From Caldilineaceae bacterium (GTDB lineage Bacteria > Chloroflexota > Anaerolineae > Caldilineales > Caldilineaceae): DNA of 8,290 nt. Location: positions 1 to 8,290 of the forward strand of contig JAPPKT010000535.1 in NCBI GenBank assembly GCA_028819675.1, read 5' to 3'. Below are positions 6,580 to 8,290 of this stretch, piece after piece. Each line of letters begins with the position of its first letter. Within the stretch, counting starts at the first letter, position 1. The notes under the pieces were generated by a model, which did not search any database, had not been told where the DNA came from, and saw only the letters and a program-made list of their open reading frames with translations. A program made the position numbers and the translations under genes.

Positions 6580-6636
6580 ACAATAACTGTTGAGCCAAGA
6601 TGAGCCAATGGTATCGCAAAGACTGCCAAAACTCAA
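6580..6636 (-). promoter_or_regulatory. Candidate promoter region for the BMP operon
   Basis: Two overlapping sigma-70-like candidates read leftward. The first has -35 TTGAGT (6636-6631) and -10 TACCAT (6613-6608) with a 17-base spacer. The second has -35 TTGGCT (6608-6603) and -10 TATTGT (6585-6580), also with a 17-base spacer. Each hexamer matches consensus at four of six positions, so each is only plausible. Either would give a leader of roughly 135 to 165 bases that includes the foldable element at 6494-6560. Confidence 0.3.
6591..6608. repeat. Tandem 8-bp direct repeat with 10-bp period
   Basis: TGAGCCAA occurs at 6591-6598 and again at 6601-6608, separated by GA, so the copies sit on the same face of the helix one turn apart. 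The right copy supplies the -35 hexamer of one candidate lipoprotein promoter and touches the -10 of the other. This is the layout expected for a regulator that binds direct repeats, although two copies of eight bases could be coincidence. Confidence 0.4.
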
Positions 6637-6697
6637 CTACGGAAACAGCGCGATATGGCACATAGGCTACCGTTAGGCATTCCTGCGCGCCCATCGG

Positions 6698-6703
6698 TAT
6701 AAT
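6698..6703 (+). promoter_or_regulatory. Candidate -10 box for the homocysteine methyltransferase gene
   Basis: A perfect TATAAT lies 87 bases before the ATG at 6791. No good -35 hexamer is found at the usual 16 to 18 bases upstream (AGGCAT at 6675-6680), so activator help or a chance match are both possible. Transcription would start near 6710 and leave a leader of about 80 bases, too short for the common SAM riboswitches and without their conserved features. Confidence 0.4.
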
Positions 6704-6726
6704 TTCAAAGAAGACTGTGGCAACCT

Positions 6727-6753
6727 GCCGGTGAACTGCGAATGACGACCGGC
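6727..6753 (+). promoter_or_regulatory. Small hairpin in the leader of the methyltransferase gene
   Basis: GCCGGT (6727-6732) and ACCGGC (6748-6753) form a perfect 6-bp stem with a 15-base loop between the TATAAT box and the ribosome-binding site (AGAGGT, 6776-6781, 9 bases from the ATG). Its significance is uncertain. Confidence 0.25.
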
Positions 6754-6790
6754 GCCCGGCCACCGAAAATATACCAGAGGTCCAAACTTC

Positions 6791-7999
6791 ATGACAGAAT
6801 ATCAGATTACCTACTGGCGGGAATTCCCGTCAATGGTGGTAGCCCGCGAGGGCCGTAGCAACCGGCACAAAGTCCAACTGCCGGCCCGATTTCAGGTCGC
6901 GATCGACGAGGCCGCAATGCGCGCCGGCGCCACCGGCACCGATGACTACCTGGACGGCTGGCTGCGTACAGACTGGCAGGAGAAGGCGGGGGACCCTGAA
7001 GAGGTGGCCCAAACCGTTGCCGCACAGCTCGAAGCCGACTATCCCCCCCAAAGGATACGCAAACTCCTGTCCACGATTACCCCCGACTCTTCCTCTGGCG
7101 GATGGCTGACGCCGCGCCCCCATCCGGTCATCGAGCGCCTGGGCCGGCACAACGGCCCCCTGCTTGGCGACGGCGCCATGGCAACGATGCTGCAGGAAGC
7201 CGGCCTCACCGGCGGCGCCGCACCCGAACTGTGGAATGTGGACAACCCTGACGCCGTGGAGGCGGTCTATCGCGGCTACGTCGAGGCCGGATCCCACATC
7301 ATTACCACCAACACCTTTGGCGGCACGACCGCCCGGCTCAAAATGCACGACCTCGAGGACAGACTGGCCGAGTTGAATGCGGCCGGCGTGCAGTTGGCGC
7401 GCAAAGTCGCCGACGAGGCAGGCGATGTGCTGGTGGGGGCATCGGTCGGCCCGACCGGCGAACTGCTCGATCCCCTCGGCGTGATGACCATGGACGAGGC
7501 CACGGAGCTCTTCGCCGAACAGGTCGCTGTCATGGCCGAAGCCGGCGCCGACTTCATCCTCACCGAGACCATGAGCGACCTGCAGGAGGTGGAAGCCGTC
7601 GTGCGCGCCGTTGATCAAGCGACCGAACTGCCCGTCGTCTCCATGCTCACTTTCGACACCAACCTGCACACCATGATGGGCGTCAGCCCCAAACAGGCGG
7701 TGGAAACAATGGCCAGCTGGGGCGTTCAGGTAATCGGCGCCAACTGCGGCAACGGCCCCGACGAGATCCGGACCGTGATGACCGAGATGGTTGCGAACCG
7801 TCCCCCCGGAGTCGTGCTCTATGCCCAGAGCAACGCGGGCCTGCCGGTTCTGCAGGGAGACGATGTCATCTACGATGGAACGCCGGAAGTCATGGCCGAC
7901 TACGCCCGCCAGATGAAGGCCCTCGGCGTAGACGTAATCGCCGGCTGCTGCGGCACCACCCCGACCCACCTGCGTGCCATGCGCGAGGCCTTGGAGTAG
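6791..7999 (+). CDS. Virulence-factor domain fused to homocysteine S-methyltransferase
   Basis: This is a two-domain cytoplasmic protein of 402 residues. Residues 1 to about 95 match the 'virulence factor' domain: YWREFPSMVVAREGR (8-22), KVQLPARFQVAIDEAAMRAG (27-46), then TDDYLDGW. Despite its name this domain is found in one-carbon and methyltransfer gene contexts. Residues about 112-402 are a homocysteine S-methyltransferase barrel: LLGDGAMATMLQ (124-135), TNTFGG (173-178), GASVGPTG (216-223), LTETMSDLQEVEA (257-269), and the zinc ligands C319 (GANCG) and C386-C387 (GCCGTTP). All three cysteines are present, so transfer of a methyl group from a small donor to homocysteine, forming methionine, is plausible. 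The donor is unknown. The domain is similar to the N-terminal part of MetH and to BHMT, but no cobalamin or folate domain is present. The ATG has a reasonable ribosome-binding site, AGAGGT. The gene is divergent from the transporter operon. Confidence 0.9.
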   Translation: MTEYQITYWREFPSMVVAREGRSNRHKVQLPARFQVAIDEAAMRAGATGTDDYLDGWLRTDWQEKAGDPEEVAQTVAAQLEADYPPQRIRKLLSTITPDSSSGGWLTPRPHPVIERLGRHNGPLLGDGAMATMLQEAGLTGGAAPELWNVDNPDAVEAVYRGYVEAGSHIITTNTFGGTTARLKMHDLEDRLAELNAAGVQLARKVADEAGDVLVGASVGPTGELLDPLGVMTMDEATELFAEQVAVMAEAGADFILTETMSDLQEVEAVVRAVDQATELPVVSMLTFDTNLHTMMGVSPKQAVETMASWGVQVIGANCGNGPDEIRTVMTEMVANRPPGVVLYAQSNAGLPVLQGDDVIYDGTPEVMADYARQMKALGVDVIAGCCGTTPTHLRAMREALE

Positions 8000-8055
8000 G
8001 AAAAGAGTGACCCAGCCGCGCATTCAATGGCTTAAAGGACCGACATGTAAACTTC

Positions 8056-8290
8056 ATGACTGTAGGGTATACTATCGTCGACCGTCCGACAGCGGATGAA
8101 ATTGCAGATATGGCCGACAACGGTCGCGACATATCTGAGTTTTTTACCAATCAGGGGACAATGAAGCAACCGTTGACGCGCGTCAACGTCGATTTCACAC
8201 CGGACTTGCTACGGGTACTCGATCAGTTGGCCGCCGAGTTGCGTGTCAGCCGCCAGTCAACCATCGATTCGCGCCTGCGGCAGACTCTGG
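8056..8290 (+). CDS. CopG/ribbon-helix-helix antitoxin-like protein, cut by the window edge
   Basis: An open frame from ATG 8056 runs 78 codons with no stop to the right edge. Its N-terminal part contains ADEIADMADNGRDISEFFTN (14-33). The C-terminal part visible, TRVNVDFTPDLLRVLDQLA (41-59) followed by LRVSRQSTIDSRLRQTL (62-78), has the ribbon strand and two helices of a CopG-type DNA-binding domain. This architecture occurs in antitoxins that bind their own promoter and pair with a RelE-type toxin, which would lie beyond the edge if present. No in-frame ATG lies between the upstream stop (8008-8010) and 8056. The nearest purine-rich site (AAAGGA, 8034-8039) is 16 bases from the ATG, which is long. 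Internal ATG codons at 8110 and 8161 are alternatives. It follows the methyltransferase gene by 56 bases. Confidence 0.75.
   Translation, partial: MTVGYTIVDRPTADEIADMADNGRDISEFFTNQGTMKQPLTRVNVDFTPDLLRVLDQLAAELRVSRQSTIDSRLRQTL

Noticed and set aside
6704..6790. SAM or cobalamin riboswitch before the methyltransferase gene
   Set aside because: The leader is short and I see none of the conserved core sequences; only one small hairpin is present.
6830..8023. Long antisense open frame of about 397 codons opposite the methyltransferase gene
   Set aside because: It lies wholly opposite a gene with clear catalytic motifs, has no recognisable domain, and is a by-product of GC-rich codon use.

Overview
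The window looks like chromosomal DNA from a GC-rich bacterium, most likely a member of the Chloroflexota (Caldilineae/Anaerolineae type). This is an inference from style: lipoproteins with an AACQ/SACQ lipobox followed by a Glu/Ala/Pro-rich linker, a BMP-family ABC uptake system, and a 'virulence factor' domain fused to a homocysteine methyltransferase. No rRNA, tRNA, CRISPR array, insertion sequence or phage gene is visible.

The left three quarters (about 6436 down to 277) is a minus-strand run of six genes that probably forms one transcription unit. In transcription order they are: BMP-family substrate-binding lipoprotein 1 (6436-5288); a 15-bp perfect intergenic hairpin (5183-5140); BMP lipoprotein 2 (5068-3950), a clear paralogue of the first; a 12-bp perfect intergenic hairpin (3917-3877); a double-domain ABC ATPase of the sugar/nucleoside type (3829-2282); a three-helix membrane protein of 107 residues (2263-1940); a two-helix membrane protein with a soluble beta-rich tail (about 1901-1479); and a family-4-like glycosyltransferase (about 1443-277). 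The two permease genes that normally follow the ATPase of such a transporter are absent here. Bases 1-276 hold no convincing gene.

The divergent spacer at 6437-6790 (354 bases) contains regulatory material for both directions: candidate promoters for the lipoprotein operon around a tandem 8-bp repeat with a 10-bp period, a foldable leader element at 6494-6560, and a TATAAT box for the rightward gene.

The right quarter is on the plus strand. It holds a two-domain protein with an N-terminal 'virulence factor' domain and a complete zinc-type homocysteine S-methyltransferase domain (6791-7999). This is followed by the first 78 codons of a ribbon-helix-helix (CopG-type) antitoxin-like gene that runs off the right edge.

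Functional reading: the minus-strand genes supply ligand capture (two receptors of different predicted specificity) and ATP hydrolysis for uptake of a nucleoside, purine or related compound. The hairpins after each receptor gene are placed to make receptor mRNA more abundant than ATPase mRNA. The plus-strand gene belongs to methionine/one-carbon metabolism. A functional link between the two halves through methyl-group or purine salvage is possible but is not shown by the sequence.
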